From: Lachnospiraceae bacterium
GTDB lineage: Bacteria; Bacillota; Clostridia; Lachnospirales; Lachnospiraceae
Assembly (NCBI GenBank): GCA_910575555.1
Contig: CAJTFX010000010.1
Coordinates: forward strand, 62,001 to 126,000
Length of the DNA stretch: 64,000 bases
Direction of reading: 5' to 3'
Positions 47,631-56,107 of the stretch are shown here, one piece after another (the stretch's first letter is position 1; every line of letters begins with the position of its first letter). A program made the position numbers and the translations under genes. The notes below the pieces were generated by a model. The model ran no database searches, was not told the DNA's origin, and saw only the letters and a program-made list of their open reading frames with translations.

Positions 47631-47662
47631 AATCCACTTGCTGCCCAAACAACAAGTGGATT
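47631..47662 (-). terminator. Terminator of the HPr-like/DUF6465 unit
   Basis: AATCCACTTG and CAAGTGGATT form a 10-bp stem with a 12-nt loop, 25 nt after the minus-strand stop at 47688. The T-tract is short. Confidence 0.55.
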
Positions 47663-47687
47663 CCGAATATTTCCTTATTTTCCTGAT

Positions 47688-48095
47688 TTATAAAGTCACG
47701 CCCCCGGCAATTTTCTCGTTAATTACGTAGTAAGCCATGTTTTCTTCCGGTTTGATGTACAGACGAATTGATTTGATGGATGATTCCCTGTGGCCTTCTG
47801 CAATGTAAGCCTGTTTTGCTCTTTCCATTACATCTTTTGTGAAGATTTCCTGTCCGTGGAACTGAAGATAGATTTCTTCTATTTTCTCTGCCTTCTTGCT
47901 TTCGGTTTTCTTAGCCGGAGTTTTCTTCGTTGTTTTCTTTGCGGCTGTCTCTTTCTTGGCAGTCTCTTTCTTTGCTGTGTCTTTTGCCTCTGCTTTCACT
48001 GCAGTCTCTTTCACTGCAGCGGTCTCTTCCTTCACTTCTGCTGCGGATTTCGCTGCTGTTTGTACCGGAGCTGTTTTTGCTTCTCTCTTTTCCAT
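47688..48095 (-). CDS. DUF6465-like protein with a Lys/Ala-rich N-terminal tail
   Basis: 135 residues in two parts. Residues ~1-72 are low complexity, almost only A, K, E, T and V (for example TAKKETAKKETAAKKTTKK), like histone H1-type tails. Residues ~73-135 are a compact conserved domain: IYLQFHGQEIFTKDVMERAK...SIKSIRLYIKPEENMAYYVI. The latter matches my recollection of the DUF6465 family of Clostridia. Function unknown; the tail could bind DNA or RNA, which is inference. It follows the HPr-like gene by 20 nt. Confidence 0.75.
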   Translation of the reverse strand: MEKREAKTAPVQTAAKSAAEVKEETAAVKETAVKAEAKDTAKKETAKKETAAKKTTKKTPAKKTESKKAEKIEEIYLQFHGQEIFTKDVMERAKQAYIAEGHRESSIKSIRLYIKPEENMAYYVINEKIAGGVTL

Positions 48096-48115
48096 TTCTT
48101 GTTTCCTCCCTGTTT

Positions 48116-48370
48116 TTACTGACAGACTAAAAATTTTTCCATTGCCAACAGTGCTTCCTTTTCATCGCTTCCATCGGCCACTATATTTACAGTCATTCCC
48201 TTTGACGGATTAAATGCCATGATTCCCATAATACTCTTTGCGTTAATTTTTGCGTCGCTGCTTTCCAACCTGATCTCACTGTCAAACTGGCAAGCCACCT
48301 GCACCAGCTCTGCAATTGGATTGCTGTACTCTTTAGCTACATTAGATACAATAATTTTCTTTTCGCTCAT
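48116..48370 (-). CDS. HPr-like protein lacking the catalytic histidine
   Basis: 84 residues from the ATG at 48370 (an upstream ATG adds six residues). The fold and length are those of HPr/Crh: KKIIVSN, then AKSIMGIMAFNPSKGMTVNI and ALLAMEKFL. The segment that should carry GLHARPA reads KEYSNPIA: His15 is Tyr, Arg17 is Asn. Ser46 in AKSIMGI is kept exactly at position 46. Like Crh it therefore cannot take part in PTS phosphotransfer but might be phosphorylated on Ser46 by HPr kinase. It has its own strong promoter and precedes the DUF6465-like gene. Confidence 0.85.
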   Translation of the reverse strand: MSEKKIIVSNVAKEYSNPIAELVQVACQFDSEIRLESSDAKINAKSIMGIMAFNPSKGMTVNIVADGSDEKEALLAMEKFLVCQ

Positions 48371-48436
48371 CTTATCTCTCTTTCTCATGTAATACTAACA
48401 TACAACCTGTTCGCACATGCGCCATATACCGTAATA

Positions 48437-48465
48437 AATATAACCCAACCAACTTTCTTTTTCAA
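48437..48465 (-). promoter_or_regulatory. Promoter of the HPr-like gene
   Basis: Minus strand TTGAAA (48460-48465), 17 bp, TATATT (48437-48442), about 67 nt before the start. Confidence 0.7.
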
Positions 48466-48584
48466 GCGGTTTCTGAAAAACTGGCAATTTCCACTGAAAA
48501 AATATACTTTATACAAGAAAAATTAAACAATTTTTCAAACATCTTCTCAGCCTTTTTTTAAATTATCTCCCTAAAGTACTAGTT

Positions 48585-49763
48585 TTATTCCTGTTTGCAG
48601 TATGCTTTATCTACCTGAATTACCACAAAATAACTTTCCCCTAATTTCCTGGTAATTCGGCTCTGTATCTGATTTGTCAATCCCTCGTCGCTGATTTTAT
48701 ATTCATAAGGAACCACAATATCAAAAATCAGATTCGTATGGCTCGGGCCTGCAACCACCCTGAAATCATGCATGGAAATCACCGGATCAATGCCTTTCAT
48801 AATTTCTCCAACCTGTTTTTGCAAATTCAGCACATGTTCATCTTCTGTCACCACCGGGTCCATATGAATCACCGCATCGCAGTTTAACTTCCGGCGCAGC
48901 TCCACCTCTGTGTTGTCTATGACGTCATGCAGCTCCAGAATATTTCCCTCTGCCGGAACTTCCGCATGGAGGGAAATCATCAGCCGGCCCGGCCCGTAAT
49001 CATGAACCAGCAGATCATGAATTCCGCAGATCTCCTCCTGGGACAGCACAATTTCTTCTATCTGCCGCACCAGGGTTTCCTCCGGCGCCTGCCCAAGCAA
49101 AGGATCAAGGGTTTCTTTCGCGGCGCTGACCCCTGCATAAAAAATAAAAATCCCCACCAGAACGCCGCAGTAGCCGTCAATCTGAAGCCCGGTGACTTCG
49201 GCCACGATGGCTGACAGAAGAACCACTGCGGTTGCGCAGGTATCGCTTAAACTGTCCGTTGCAGTGGCGCGCATTGCCGCTGAATCTACTTTTTTGCCGA
49301 TTCTGTAATTATAATATGCCATATACAGCTTAACCAGAATAGAAATCAGCAGAATTGCCGCTGTCAGCATCCGGAATTCCACTTTCTGGGGATGGAAAAT
49401 CTTATCTGCAGAAGTCCGCACCAGTTCCACTGCCATCAGCAGAATTGCCCCGGATACAATCAGCCCTGCAATATATTCTATTCGGCCATGTCCAAAAGGA
49501 TGCCCCACATCCGGTTTGGCGCCTGCCATCTTAAATCCCACCAGAGTAACGCAGGAAGAGCCGGCATCTGACAGATTATTGAATGCGTCTGCCGTAACAG
49601 AAATAGAATTGCTGACGGCTCCTGCCAGGAACTTCCCCAGAAACAGCAGAACGTTCAAGACAATTCCCACCGTTCCGCAGAGCATCCCGTATTGCTGGCG
49701 GACTGCCGGATTTTTCACATCGTCTTTTTCTTTAATCAGCAAATTTATCAATATCGTAACCAT
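48585..49763 (-). CDS. Cation diffusion facilitator metal transporter
   Basis: 392 residues. The start at 49763 is chosen because AGGGGG lies 5-6 nt upstream; an in-frame ATG eight codons earlier is less well placed. Six membrane helices in the first ~210 residues with the family metal-site pattern (DAFNNLSDAGSS in TM2, HPFGHGRIEY, DSLSDTCATAVVLL in TM5), then a cytoplasmic ZT-dimer-like C-terminal domain (HDLLVHDYGPGRLMISLHAE). It exports a divalent metal, Zn2+, Mn2+ or Fe2+, in exchange for protons. The C-terminal domain is longer than usual, with a second HMDPV segment. Confidence 0.92.
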   Translation of the reverse strand: MVTILINLLIKEKDDVKNPAVRQQYGMLCGTVGIVLNVLLFLGKFLAGAVSNSISVTADAFNNLSDAGSSCVTLVGFKMAGAKPDVGHPFGHGRIEYIAGLIVSGAILLMAVELVRTSADKIFHPQKVEFRMLTAAILLISILVKLYMAYYNYRIGKKVDSAAMRATATDSLSDTCATAVVLLSAIVAEVTGLQIDGYCGVLVGIFIFYAGVSAAKETLDPLLGQAPEETLVRQIEEIVLSQEEICGIHDLLVHDYGPGRLMISLHAEVPAEGNILELHDVIDNTEVELRRKLNCDAVIHMDPVVTEDEHVLNLQKQVGEIMKGIDPVISMHDFRVVAGPSHTNLIFDIVVPYEYKISDEGLTNQIQSRITRKLGESYFVVIQVDKAYCKQE

Positions 49764-49952
49764 ATCGGCCCCCTGAAATTTTTCCATATCATCGTTTCCC
49801 GTTTTCTGGTTTTCCTACTATTATATGAAAAAATTTATTCCTTGCATCACCTATAAGAGCGATAACCTGCTCCGGCATCAATGGAATTCATTGTATCACA
49901 AATAAAATCAAAGGAAAAGTATTTTTCGATAGTATTTTTTCCAAATACGTGA

Positions 49953-49958
49953 TATAAT
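49953..49958 (+). promoter_or_regulatory. -10 of the NCS2 permease gene
   Basis: Perfect TATAAT 36 nt before the ATG. No good -35. I looked for a purine riboswitch in the 230-nt gap before the gene and saw none. Confidence 0.45.
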
Positions 49959-49993
49959 TACTTTCATATTTTCAAAAAAGGAGAGTAAAATTT

Positions 49994-51364
49994 ATGTTGG
50001 AAAGATTTTTCAAGCTGGAACAAAACAACACAAATGTAAAAACTGAAGTCATTGCAGGATTTACAACTTTTATGACTATGGCATATATTCTTGCCGTCAA
50101 TCCCAACATTCTGTCTGCTGCGGGCATGAATCCCAATGCGGTTATGATTGCCACGGCGCTGGCTTCCTTTGTGGGTACGCTGCTTATGGCATTTTTAGCC
50201 AACTACCCCTTCGCGCTGGCGCCCGGCATGGGACTGAACGCCTACTTCGCCTATACAGTTGTCATCGGCATGGGCTACACCTGGCAGGTGGCATTATTTG
50301 CAGTATTTGTAGAGGGTATCCTCTTTATTTTGCTGTCGCTGACGAATGTGCGGGAAGCTATTTTCAATGCCATTCCTACAACGCTGAAATCGGCGGTCAG
50401 CGTGGGCATCGGCCTGTTTATCGCTTTTATCGGCCTGCAGGACGCAAAGCTGATTGTACACAGTGATTCCACACTGGTGACTTACCAGACCTTCAAGGGA
50501 GAAAATTTCCACTCCATCGGCGTAGGCGCGATTCTTGCCCTGTTGGGCGTACTGATTACTGCTGTTTTACTGGTGAAGCAGGTGAAAGGCGGTATTTTAA
50601 TCAGTATCCTGATCACCTGGGTTCTCGGCATCATCTGCGAGCTGCTCGGCATCTATGTTCCTTCTCCGGAGGCAGGCATGTACTCTGTCATTCCATCCGG
50701 AATTGTCAGCCTTGATTTTTCTTCTTTTACAGAAACCCTGGGCGCAGTTTTCAGAGTAGATTTCAGCAGCTTTAACATCGGAAACTTTATCATTATCATG
50801 TTCTCCTTCCTGTTTGTGGATTTATTCGATACCTTAGGCGCTCTGATCGGCGTTTCCTCCAAAGCGGACATGTTGGATAAAGACGGGAAGCTTCCCCGGA
50901 TTAAACCGGCTCTTTTATCCGACGCAATCGCTACCTGCGTAGGCGCTTTATTCGGAACCTCCACCACTACCACTTATGTGGAAAGCGCTGCCGGCGTAAC
51001 GGCAGGCGGACGTACCGGACTTACTGCCCTTGTCACAGGTCTGTTATTCCTGTTGTCCGTAATTTTCTCCCCATTGTTTTTAAGCATTCCTTCCTTTGCC
51101 ATTGCGCCTGCATTGATCATTGTGGGATTCTATATGATGAGCGCTGTTGCAAAAATTGATTTTGAGGATATGGGCGATGCAATTCCCGCCTTCCTCTGCA
51201 TTATTGCCATGCCTCTGGCTTACAGTATTTCAGAGGGAATCGCTGTGGGAGTGATTTCCTGGACAATTATCAATCTGATCACCGGCAAGGCAGGCGAGAA
51301 GAAAATCAGCATTCTGATGTATGTGCTGACCATACTCTTTATCCTGAAATATATCTTTTTATAA
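49994..51364 (+). CDS. NCS2-family purine permease, AzgA/PbuG type
   Basis: 456 residues with ~12-14 membrane helices. Start FFKLEQNNTNVKTEVIAGFT is typical of the hypoxanthine/guanine (AzgA) subfamily, with TTFMTMAYILAVNP, ALAPGMGLNAYFAYTV and the substrate-region motif FVDLFDTLGALIGVS, then GTSTTTTYVESAAGV. It takes up adenine, guanine or hypoxanthine. AAGGAGAG precedes the ATG, and a terminator follows within 12 nt. Confidence 0.94.
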   Translation: MLERFFKLEQNNTNVKTEVIAGFTTFMTMAYILAVNPNILSAAGMNPNAVMIATALASFVGTLLMAFLANYPFALAPGMGLNAYFAYTVVIGMGYTWQVALFAVFVEGILFILLSLTNVREAIFNAIPTTLKSAVSVGIGLFIAFIGLQDAKLIVHSDSTLVTYQTFKGENFHSIGVGAILALLGVLITAVLLVKQVKGGILISILITWVLGIICELLGIYVPSPEAGMYSVIPSGIVSLDFSSFTETLGAVFRVDFSSFNIGNFIIIMFSFLFVDLFDTLGALIGVSSKADMLDKDGKLPRIKPALLSDAIATCVGALFGTSTTTTYVESAAGVTAGGRTGLTALVTGLLFLLSVIFSPLFLSIPSFAIAPALIIVGFYMMSAVAKIDFEDMGDAIPAFLCIIAMPLAYSISEGIAVGVISWTIINLITGKAGEKKISILMYVLTILFILKYIFL

Positions 51365-51374
51365 AATAACATGC

Positions 51375-51418
51375 AAAAAAGGCGGCGGGAAAATGCAAAT
51401 TTCCGGCCGTCCTTTTTT
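51375..51418 (+). terminator. Terminator of the NCS2 gene
   Basis: AAAAAAGGCGGCGGGAAA and TTTCCGGCCGTCCTTTTTT form a long stem with small bulges ending in T6. The A-run also allows it to serve the opposing gene at 51451. Confidence 0.85.
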
Positions 51419-51450
51419 GTATGATTTTCTTTGCGTATCCGCTGTTTCGG

Positions 51451-52245
51451 CTAATTTCCACTCAATTTATAAATTTCATAGGCCGGGTAAGCCCTGTCAA
51501 AATGGTATCCCAGCTTTTCTGCCAGTTTTACCGACCACAAATTCTGGGCATCCCAGCTTGGATACCACCCCCGCTCCATACATGCCAGAATCAGCCTTGC
51601 CCCGCAGACGGAGGCCAGTCCCTTTCTCCTGAAATCCTCTCTTGTGCCGATTTCGATTTCAATCCCTTCCCGGTACACCGTATAGGAGGAAGCCCCGGAT
51701 ACCAGTTCTCCCTGATAAAGCGCCGCTGCGCCCAATCCCCGGCTGCGGTAATCCTCATAGTCTGCAAACTGGGAGGTAAAGTCCACGGACCACTGGGATT
51801 TTCTGGTCTGTGCAAATATCTTTTCGTCTATCAGCTTTACTTCATACTCTCCGGCAAGACTGGCGGCTATTTTTTCCAGATGCTCTCTGTCAAAGATTCC
51901 CGGCTCCTTTTTGATGGCATACCGTTCCACCCGCCTGCAGTTTTCCCCGTATGCCTGCTCAATCTCTCTGGCCCAGTCCTCTCCTGTTTCATCCAGAGGG
52001 GGCACCATGATTACAAATTCCCTGACCTGGTTTTTGATTTCCCGTTTCACCAGTTCCCGGTTGGCTGTTCCGGCAAAAAAACAGAAATCTGCCAACAGGA
52101 TTCTGGCCGCCTCCGGTCTCTGCATGCTGTCTGCCCATGCCTCGCCCATACATCCCTGCAGACAGGACCAAATCAAAGATTCCTGCCAATTTCCAAAAAG
52201 GGGAGCAATATTGTTCATCTGTTCTGTCTCTATTTTGTATATCAT
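51451..52245 (-). CDS. GNAT acetyltransferase, PF12746-like
   Basis: 264 residues. An N-terminal ~130 residues of the 'GNAT_acetyltran' form precedes the catalytic half. In the latter, GIEIEIGTREDFRRKGLASV carries the acetyl-CoA loop (RRKGLAS), followed by CMERGWYPSWDAQNLWSVKL and AEKLGYHFD, the classic end of this family. Substrate unknown. It is preceded by the HAD gene on the same strand (54-nt gap), with GGAGA upstream of the ATG. Confidence 0.87.
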   Translation of the reverse strand: MIYKIETEQMNNIAPLFGNWQESLIWSCLQGCMGEAWADSMQRPEAARILLADFCFFAGTANRELVKREIKNQVREFVIMVPPLDETGEDWAREIEQAYGENCRRVERYAIKKEPGIFDREHLEKIAASLAGEYEVKLIDEKIFAQTRKSQWSVDFTSQFADYEDYRSRGLGAAALYQGELVSGASSYTVYREGIEIEIGTREDFRRKGLASVCGARLILACMERGWYPSWDAQNLWSVKLAEKLGYHFDRAYPAYEIYKLSGN

Positions 52246-52299
52246 TATGGTTCTCCTTACTTTTTAATTCGCTAATACTATTAATAAGGGAATATATTT

Positions 52300-53055
52300 T
52301 TATTTTTCATCTATAGCCAACATGTATTTTAATAATTCATCCGAAAAAATCCCATTCTCTCCCAGATAAACCACATGTTCTCCCTGAATCCGCTCCCCCC
52401 TCAGGCCATACTCCGCCAATGCCAAATCCGCCTCTTCCAACATGGAAATATCAAACCTGCTGTCCCCTGCCGCCGCCACTGTGCCGGCCTGCACTTTCTG
52501 ACGGAACCTTCTCACCGCTTCTCCTTTGCTGAGTTTTTTCGGCACCGCATACACCTTCACCCCATTAGAGAAAATCTCCAGCGGGCTTCCCCTTAAATAA
52601 TCCTGCAGCCTGCAAATGGTCTGCTCTGGCCTGGCGCTTTTTGTAAACACAAACAATGCCTCAATGTTCCTGACTTCAAAATTCACATTCTCATCTGCCT
52701 CCAAGACTCTTTGCGCCTCTTCTAATGCTTCCTTGCATTCAGCTACCAATTCCCTGGATTTGGCATACCAACCCAAATCCCTTTCCCCCTGAACCAGAAG
52801 AATCCCTCCGTTGCACACCAGCGCATATTCCGGCGGCTGCTTTCCCAGGCAGATTCGTTGGTACTGCTCTGTCGTTCTGGTGGTGGTAGGCACAAATAAT
52901 ACCTGTTTCCGCACCTGGTTCAATAACTCAGCAGAAAGCTCTGTCATATAGGAGATTTCCCGGTTCTGATAAATTTCCACACATCTTTTATGTAAGCCTA
53001 TATCATATTTATAAGAATAAATCAATGTATGATCCAAGTCTGAATGAAATACCAT
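52300..53055 (-). CDS. HAD-superfamily hydrolase
   Basis: 251 residues. Motif I is FHSDLDHTLIYS (Asp6, Asp8), motif II FVPTTTRT, motif III Lys in LSKGEAVRRF, and motif IV AAGDSRFDISMLEEAD. A cap is inserted between motifs II and III as in Cof-type or sucrose-phosphatase-like enzymes. It removes phosphate from a small phosphorylated compound; substrate unknown. HAD enzymes of this sort occur in Ter-associated biosynthetic modules, and the Ter cluster begins 350 nt upstream, so a role there is plausible but not shown. Confidence 0.85.
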   Translation of the reverse strand: MVFHSDLDHTLIYSYKYDIGLHKRCVEIYQNREISYMTELSAELLNQVRKQVLFVPTTTRTTEQYQRICLGKQPPEYALVCNGGILLVQGERDLGWYAKSRELVAECKEALEEAQRVLEADENVNFEVRNIEALFVFTKSARPEQTICRLQDYLRGSPLEIFSNGVKVYAVPKKLSKGEAVRRFRQKVQAGTVAAAGDSRFDISMLEEADLALAEYGLRGERIQGEHVVYLGENGIFSDELLKYMLAIDEK

Positions 53056-53110
53056 GCTGTTTCCTTTCCATTGCCCGAACGTGTTTGAAAAAATGTTTTG
53101 TCAAACACTC

Positions 53111-53323
53111 TATATTTCGATACACAGAAAATACAGGATTGCCCTTTCGCTAAGCAAACAGTTCATGGGCGTTCTTCGTGCAGTCAAAATCCACTGCTTA
53201 CGGAGACTTGGGAAGGAAGGCTTTCCTGACTTCCCTAGTCGAAGTTAGCAGTTAGTTTGACGAAACGTTGCCCAGTTTGTGTGTGAAAGGGCAATCCTGT
53301 ATTTTCGTCCGTATCAAAATATA
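53111..53323. mobile_element. MITE-like element: long imperfect inverted repeat
   Basis: About 213 bp that fold on themselves almost end to end. The outer arms begin TATATTTCGATAC and end GTATCAAAATATA (one mismatch). Inside them GAAAATACAGGATTGCC plus 5 more bases (53127-53148) is repeated perfectly in reverse at 53285-53306. The centre also pairs imperfectly (GACTTGGGAAG with CTTCCCTAGTC). It has no open frame of note. Length, terminal inverted repeats and position between two genes fit a non-autonomous transposon (MITE). A structured RNA is the alternative. Confidence 0.55.
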
Positions 53324-53395
53324 AAAAAGGTGCGCTGTCCCAAAACACACCAACCGCGCTTACGCGCGCCCGGTATACCAGAACCCGCACACCTT
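53323..53395 (-). terminator. Terminator of the Ca2+ ATPase gene and Ter operon
   Basis: On the minus strand AAGGTGTGCG pairs with CGCACCTT (2-nt bulge), followed by T6; within the loop CGCGCGTAAGCGCG makes a second hairpin. It lies just after the stop at 53405 and touches the MITE-like element. Confidence 0.6.
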
Positions 53396-53404
53396 CTGAG
53401 TTTC

Positions 53405-56059
53405 CTATCGTTCTACCACTGCCTTGCGCACCAAATCCACCGGAATCATGGTGACTGCCAACAGAACCACTGCAATCCACCCTGCAATTCCAAAGGGCAC
53501 GCAGCTGAACATATTCCCAATCCAGGTAAATACCGTAAATGGCACAAGAGCTGCATTTACAATCATTGCCTGCACCAGAATAATTATAAAAAATACCTTC
53601 AAAAATCCGGTATTCTCATTTAAGCCTTTAAAAATGCCGAATTTTTCATCCCGGACGTTAAATCCGTTAAACAGCGCACTGACAATAAACAACACAAAAT
53701 ATCCGGTCAAATGCTGTTCTTCTGTCTCAAACAGATTGCGGAAGAAGGGCAGCTTCAGATACAAGAAGCTGAGAACCACAAGCCACGCTCCCATGGTAAC
53801 AATCTGCGCCATCATCTTTTTGCTTACAATGCTCTCATCCCTTCTTCTGGGCTTTTCATCCATATATTTCTTCAGGGCCGGCTCATTGCCAAGCATAATG
53901 GCCCCCAGACCGTCCATGACCAGATTGACAAACAACAAATGGGTTACTTTTAACGGCTCTTCCACGCCGAAGAAGGGCGCAATTGCGCTGACCACCACTG
54001 CCGCAACATTGATGACCAACTGGAACTTGCAGAATTTCAGGATGTTGTGGTAAATCGTTCTGCCATACCAGATAGCGTCTTTGATGGACTTAAAGTTATC
54101 ATCCAGAATTACAATCTTACCTGCTTCCTTGGCTGCTTCCGTACCGCTTCCCATGGCAAAGCCAACGTCCGCCCGCTTCAATGCGGGAGAGTCGTTCACG
54201 CCGTCTCCGGTCATGCCTACCACCAGGTTCATTTCCTGGCAAAGCCGCACCATACGGGATTTATCTGTGGGCAATGCCCTGGCTATTACCCGGATATTGG
54301 GGATAATTTTCTTCACTTCATCATCTGACATTTCATTTAACTGGGCAGAGGAGAGGGCTTTGTCCGAATCAGTTCTCAAAAGTCCTGCATCTCTGGCAAT
54401 GGCAACAGCCGTCTCCAGTCTGTCTCCGGTAATCATAACCACCTGAATTCCGGCTTTCTGCACTTCCTCAATGGCTTCTCTGGCCTCGGGCCTTACATCA
54501 TCCCGGATACCTACCAGGCCGATAATTACAATGTCCTGGTTAATCTTATTTTCCACAAGCTCTTTTTCCGAATAGCCGAAGGCAAGCACCCTCATTGCTT
54601 TTTCAGCCAGCTCATCAATTTTCCGATCCAGGGCAGACTTGTCAATCTCCTTAAGTTCTCCGTTTCCGTCCAGATATTTCACGGCAGAAGCAAGCAGCCT
54701 TTCCGGCGCGCCTTTATAGAAGGTTTTTCCTTCGCTGTCAATCCTTGCCTGGCTGAATTTGTTGGTGGAATTAAAGCCCTGCGCTTTAGAAACCACGCAG
54801 CTCTTATCTGCCTCCAGAGTCCGGAACGTCTCTTCCCCGATAAATTTCATCATGGCCTGGTCTGTGGCATTGCCGCCGATGACCCGGTGCTCCCCGTCAA
54901 ACATGGACTGGGTATTTTTTCCAATAGCCAGATCCAGCAGCTTTTTCACTTCTTTGTGGCTGCCCAGTTCCGGAATTGGAATGGAAACTCCGTCAGCTGT
55001 AAAGAAATCCACCACTTCCAGTCTCCCCTTGGTAATAGTTCCGGTCTTGTCGCTGAATAAAATATTCAGGGAGCCTGCCGTTTCAATTCCCTCCGCCTTT
55101 CTCACCAATACGTTATGATCCAGCATTTTACTGGTGTTCTGCATCAGCACCAGGGAAATCATAAGAGGCAGTCCCTCCGGTACGGCACAGACAATAATTA
55201 CCACGGCCAGAGAAACGGCGTTCACAACGTCCTTAATCACCTGCTCAAACCCGATGGAGAAATACTCGGACACGCCTCCTGCCGACACAATAAAATATAC
55301 GAAATACAATACTGCAATCACGATGGCCCCGATATAGCCAAAAGTGGAAATCTGTTTTGCAAGCTTTGCAAGCTTTACTTTCAGAGGAGAGTCCGGCTCA
55401 TCCTCCTGCATTTCCTCGGCCATCTTGCCCATCATGGTTTTTAAGCCCACTTTGCGCACATCCAGTATGCCTTCTCCGTCAAACACCACTGCGCCCCGGA
55501 ACAAGGAGTAGGAATCCACAAAGGTATCCCCTGTAATGTCCTCGGCAAGAGAGGTCTCCGGTGAAGTCTCTTTCTTCTTACACTCTTCCGCCTCTCCGTT
55601 CAATGCAGAGTTATCCACGCTTAAAGCGCCGGAAACCAGGATTCCGTCTGCAGGAATTTTATCCCCTGACTGGAGAAGCACCTTGTCTCCAACCACAACG
55701 TCATCCACATCAATCACGGCAACCATATTGTTCCTGTGAACCTTACACTGGTCTTTTTTTGCGCTGTCCTTTAATTCCCGGTATTTGGTATCGCTGGCAA
55801 CCCCTGTTTTTGCTGACACAAACGCCACAATCAGAACTGCCACAATGGTGCCGAGGGGTTCATAAATCTCTGCATATCCAAAGAAAAACATCACAATCAT
55901 AAGCGCTGCTATGGCAAGCAGTATTTTAATCATGGGGTCTCCGAAAGTTTCCTTGAATTCTTCCCAAAATGTGGTAGGTTCCGAATCCGGAATCTCGTTA
56001 GAGCCGTATTTCCCTCTGGAAATCTCTACTTCTTTGTCTGTAAGTCCCTGAAATTTCAT
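53405..56059 (-). CDS. P-type Ca2+-transporting ATPase
   Basis: 884 residues in the P2A/P2B layout: N-terminal cation-ATPase domain (LTDKEVEISRGKYGSNEIPD), PEGLP in TM4, phosphorylation site SDKTGTIT (~residue 337), KGAPERLL in the nucleotide domain, MITGDRLETA, MTGDGVNDSPALKRADVGFA hinge, and ten helices. NLVMDGLGAIMLG in TM6 is typical of Ca2+ pumps. It exports Ca2+ from the cytoplasm. Last gene of the Ter gene series; TerD proteins bind Ca2+, so the pump may set the signal they read. GGAG precedes the ATG. Confidence 0.92.
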   Translation of the reverse strand: MKFQGLTDKEVEISRGKYGSNEIPDSEPTTFWEEFKETFGDPMIKILLAIAALMIVMFFFGYAEIYEPLGTIVAVLIVAFVSAKTGVASDTKYRELKDSAKKDQCKVHRNNMVAVIDVDDVVVGDKVLLQSGDKIPADGILVSGALSVDNSALNGEAEECKKKETSPETSLAEDITGDTFVDSYSLFRGAVVFDGEGILDVRKVGLKTMMGKMAEEMQEDEPDSPLKVKLAKLAKQISTFGYIGAIVIAVLYFVYFIVSAGGVSEYFSIGFEQVIKDVVNAVSLAVVIIVCAVPEGLPLMISLVLMQNTSKMLDHNVLVRKAEGIETAGSLNILFSDKTGTITKGRLEVVDFFTADGVSIPIPELGSHKEVKKLLDLAIGKNTQSMFDGEHRVIGGNATDQAMMKFIGEETFRTLEADKSCVVSKAQGFNSTNKFSQARIDSEGKTFYKGAPERLLASAVKYLDGNGELKEIDKSALDRKIDELAEKAMRVLAFGYSEKELVENKINQDIVIIGLVGIRDDVRPEAREAIEEVQKAGIQVVMITGDRLETAVAIARDAGLLRTDSDKALSSAQLNEMSDDEVKKIIPNIRVIARALPTDKSRMVRLCQEMNLVVGMTGDGVNDSPALKRADVGFAMGSGTEAAKEAGKIVILDDNFKSIKDAIWYGRTIYHNILKFCKFQLVINVAAVVVSAIAPFFGVEEPLKVTHLLFVNLVMDGLGAIMLGNEPALKKYMDEKPRRRDESIVSKKMMAQIVTMGAWLVVLSFLYLKLPFFRNLFETEEQHLTGYFVLFIVSALFNGFNVRDEKFGIFKGLNENTGFLKVFFIIILVQAMIVNAALVPFTVFTWIGNMFSCVPFGIAGWIAVVLLAVTMIPVDLVRKAVVER

Positions 56060-56107
56060 TCTATGTCTCCTTACTATAAATATCTGCCGGCGGCTTCACG
56101 GCAGTTT

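Noticed and set aside
47790-48213. Plus-strand frames of hydrophobic Ser/Phe/Cys-rich peptides
   Set aside because: Reverse readings of the Lys/Ala-rich tail on the other strand; low-complexity artefacts.
48585-49787. CDF start at 49787
   Set aside because: The ATG at 49763 is better spaced from AGGGGG; the earlier ATG has no site.
49764-49993. Purine or metal riboswitch between the CDF and NCS2 genes
   Set aside because: Neither strand shows the conserved loops of purine or NiCo riboswitches.
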